This document shows positions 12,109-13,189 of a stretch of DNA of 13,189 nucleotides, piece after piece. Location: positions 1 through 13,189 of the forward strand of contig CAYTZO010000025.1 of the NCBI GenBank assembly GCA_964442525.1, written 5' to 3'. Origin of the DNA: CAYTZO01 sp964442525 (GTDB lineage: Bacteria > Patescibacteriota > Microgenomatia > UBA10105 > UBA927). The stretch's first letter is position 1; each line of letters begins with the position of its first letter. Below the pieces are notes generated by a model. The model did not search any database. It saw only the letters and a program-made list of their open reading frames with translations, and was not told where the DNA came from. Made by a program: the position numbers and the translations under genes.

Positions 12109-12834
12109 ATGGACAAGAATATGAAACCATCCGTTTCTGTTATCATCCCCGTCTACAATGAGGAGCGCACCGTCGCGTCGGTCGTCGAAATTATGCGGAC
12201 ATGGGGGAAGGCAAGTGAGATTATCGTTGTCAACGACGGTTCCACGGATGATACGCTCGGTGCCCTCCGGCAGTTTAGGAATATTACAATCATTTCCCGC
12301 AAGCACAACCGCGGCAAGGGATATAGTTTGGCAGAAGGCATCCGGGCATCACAGGGCGAGCTTCTTATGTTTTTTGACGGCGACGTCATCGGGCTTACCC
12401 ACAGGGATCTCGACAGGATGGTCCGCCCGGTTATCAGTGGGCGCGCAGACATGGTCATTGCAGCAACGAACTGTAGCTCTATTGGTCCTTTGGCTCCGTT
12501 TGATGATATAAACGGTGAGCGCGTGCTGTGGCGCAAAAATATTATCGGGCACCTCGATAAATTTCACACGGTTGGGAACGGCGTTGAGTTTGTCATTAAC
12601 GATCTCCACAAAAGGAAACGGGTGCGGACGATACAACTTCCTCACGTGTTTCTTCTGAGCAAATTTGAGAAAGTGCCGGCAACCGAGGCGATTTTGCAGT
12701 ACATTAAAGAAGCGAAACAATTTGTGACGGCAATTTTGCAGATACAGTCAGATTCCGTTACTCCTCAGGCAAAACGTCTGCTGCGCGCTTCCCAAGACTA
12801 TCTCCGCCGCGCGCTTGATTATTTCCAGCCTTAG
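12109..12834 (+). CDS. GT2-family glycosyltransferase, polyprenyl-phosphate-glycosyltransferase-like
   Basis: This is a GT-A fold transferase with VSVIIPVYNEE (9-19), EIIVVNDGSTDDT (37-49), HNRGKGYSL (66-74) and the metal site DGD (90-92). The HNRGKG segment and a GERVLWRK segment resemble the dolichol-phosphate-mannose synthase-like branch, so a polyprenyl-phosphate acceptor is possible. It has no C-terminal membrane helices and ends in a helical, charged tail (about 190-241). I chose the ATG at 12109 for its position relative to TATACT; TTG at 12085, ATG at 12091 and ATG at 12121 are alternatives. It is divergent from the other GT2 gene and convergent with the 104-aa gene, with 3 bp between stops. 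Confidence 0.9.
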   Translation: MDKNMKPSVSVIIPVYNEERTVASVVEIMRTWGKASEIIVVNDGSTDDTLGALRQFRNITIISRKHNRGKGYSLAEGIRASQGELLMFFDGDVIGLTHRDLDRMVRPVISGRADMVIAATNCSSIGPLAPFDDINGERVLWRKNIIGHLDKFHTVGNGVEFVINDLHKRKRVRTIQLPHVFLLSKFEKVPATEAILQYIKEAKQFVTAILQIQSDSVTPQAKRLLRASQDYLRRALDYFQP

Positions 12835-12837
12835 AGT

Positions 12838-13152
12838 TTAGCCGCCTTCAAAGATAATACCCGCTACCTCCCGGATTTGTCCGGCGGCAATTTCAACGCC
12901 ATCGACAATGCCTCCTCTTCCCTTTTCGAGAGAATGGGCTATGACAGAACCCTCCATGGGCTGGGTAAAGCTTCCCGGGTTTGGGGGCTGGTCTCTTGTT
13001 CCTGCGGCAATGGATGAAAATGACTCCGGGGCAATCTCATACGAATCGCCGACCGGCTCTGCTTCATGAACGCGAAACCCGCCAAGGATCACCCGGCGTT
13101 TTCTTTTGACAAACAAGGTAAGACCCTCTGTTGCGGTAGCACTCAACGTCAT
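12838..13152 (-). CDS. Unrecognised 104-aa protein
   Basis: This small protein has no membrane segment or known motif. It has a basic patch (VKRKRR, 15-20) near the N-terminus and a Gly/Ile-rich C-terminal half (GGIVDGVEI, VAGIIFEGG). It is supported as a gene by a near-consensus promoter immediately upstream and by a clean fit between that promoter and the convergent neighbour. The start is the ATG at 13152, 8 nt from the -10, so the mRNA is predicted to be leaderless. The -10 lies within an inverted repeat, suggesting repression by a DNA-binding protein. Function unknown. Confidence 0.6.
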   Translation of the reverse strand: MTLSATATEGLTLFVKRKRRVILGGFRVHEAEPVGDSYEIAPESFSSIAAGTRDQPPNPGSFTQPMEGSVIAHSLEKGRGGIVDGVEIAAGQIREVAGIIFEGG

Positions 13153-13189
13153 AACTGGCTATTCTAGCCAGTTGCCGTTTTGTTGTCAA
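13153..13189 (-). promoter_or_regulatory. Strong promoter with inverted-repeat operator for the 104-aa gene
   Basis: TTGACA (13189-13184), a 17-nt spacer and TAGAAT (13166-13161) form the closest match to consensus in the window. The -10 sits in a perfect inverted repeat with 9-bp arms AACTGGCTA and TAGCCAGTT separated by 3 bp (13153-13173). The repeat ends directly at the ATG, so a bound protein would cover both the -10 and the start site. Confidence 0.65.

Noticed and set aside
12091..12306. 72-residue N-terminal extension of the minus-strand glycosyltransferase
   Set aside because: It is antisense to the start of the other GT2 gene and lacks domain similarity, while the family begins at the VSVIVPAYN strand.
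1..13189. CRISPR array, transposase or integrase, prophage, rRNA
   Set aside because: No regularly spaced repeats, no transposase or integrase motifs, no terminal inverted repeats of insertion-sequence size, and no rRNA sequence were seen.

Overview
The window looks like metagenome-assembled chromosome from a Candidate Phyla Radiation (Patescibacteria, Parcubacteria-like) bacterium. This is an inference. It rests on the tight packing of short genes, small single-membrane-segment proteins with no recognisable family, O-antigen-ligase-like and GT2 glycosyltransferases beside a minimal cell-wall set, small palindromic or tandem insertions inside genes, and a 100-N scaffold gap. Most start codons have no Shine-Dalgarno sequence. 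Instead a -10-like hexamer lies 6-11 nt upstream, which points to leaderless mRNAs.

Layout. 1-165 (minus): a probable structured non-coding RNA or riboswitch-like leader with its own promoter; it may run off the left edge. 205-2330 (minus): a site-2-protease-like M50 peptidase, then two unrecognised genes (138 and 314 aa) that each carry parts of a beta-carbonic-anhydrase-like zinc site. The 138-aa gene has its own promoter followed at once by a terminator-shaped hairpin ending 6 nt before its start codon. 2382-2624 (plus): ribosomal protein bL28. 2611-2969 (minus): a 77-aa protein with a strong Shine-Dalgarno and a heavily structured leader. 3094-7008 (minus): O-antigen-ligase/TPR membrane protein, peptide deformylase, methionyl-tRNA formyltransferase and an 86-aa membrane microprotein. 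7041-7780 (minus): two unrecognised small cytosolic-looking proteins, divergent from mreB. 7834-11349 (plus): mreB, a 100-N gap, a PAP2-like membrane protein whose N-terminus lies in the gap, and an mrdA-type penicillin-binding protein. 11350-12834: two divergent GT2 glycosyltransferases whose promoters overlap in an 18-bp intergenic region. 12838-13152 (minus): a 104-aa unknown protein with a near-consensus promoter whose -10 lies in a perfect 9+9 inverted repeat.

How the genes fit together. MreB, PBP2 and the PAP2-like protein form a rod-elongation and lipid-carrier group. The ligase-like protein and the two GT2 enzymes suggest cell-surface glycan assembly. Def and Fmt are the matched pair that adds and removes the N-formyl group of initiator methionine. 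The items most worth following up are the pseudoknotted RNA at the left edge, the leader hairpin of the 138-aa gene, the 77-aa leader, the two beta-CA-like proteins and the palindromic insertion in PBP2.
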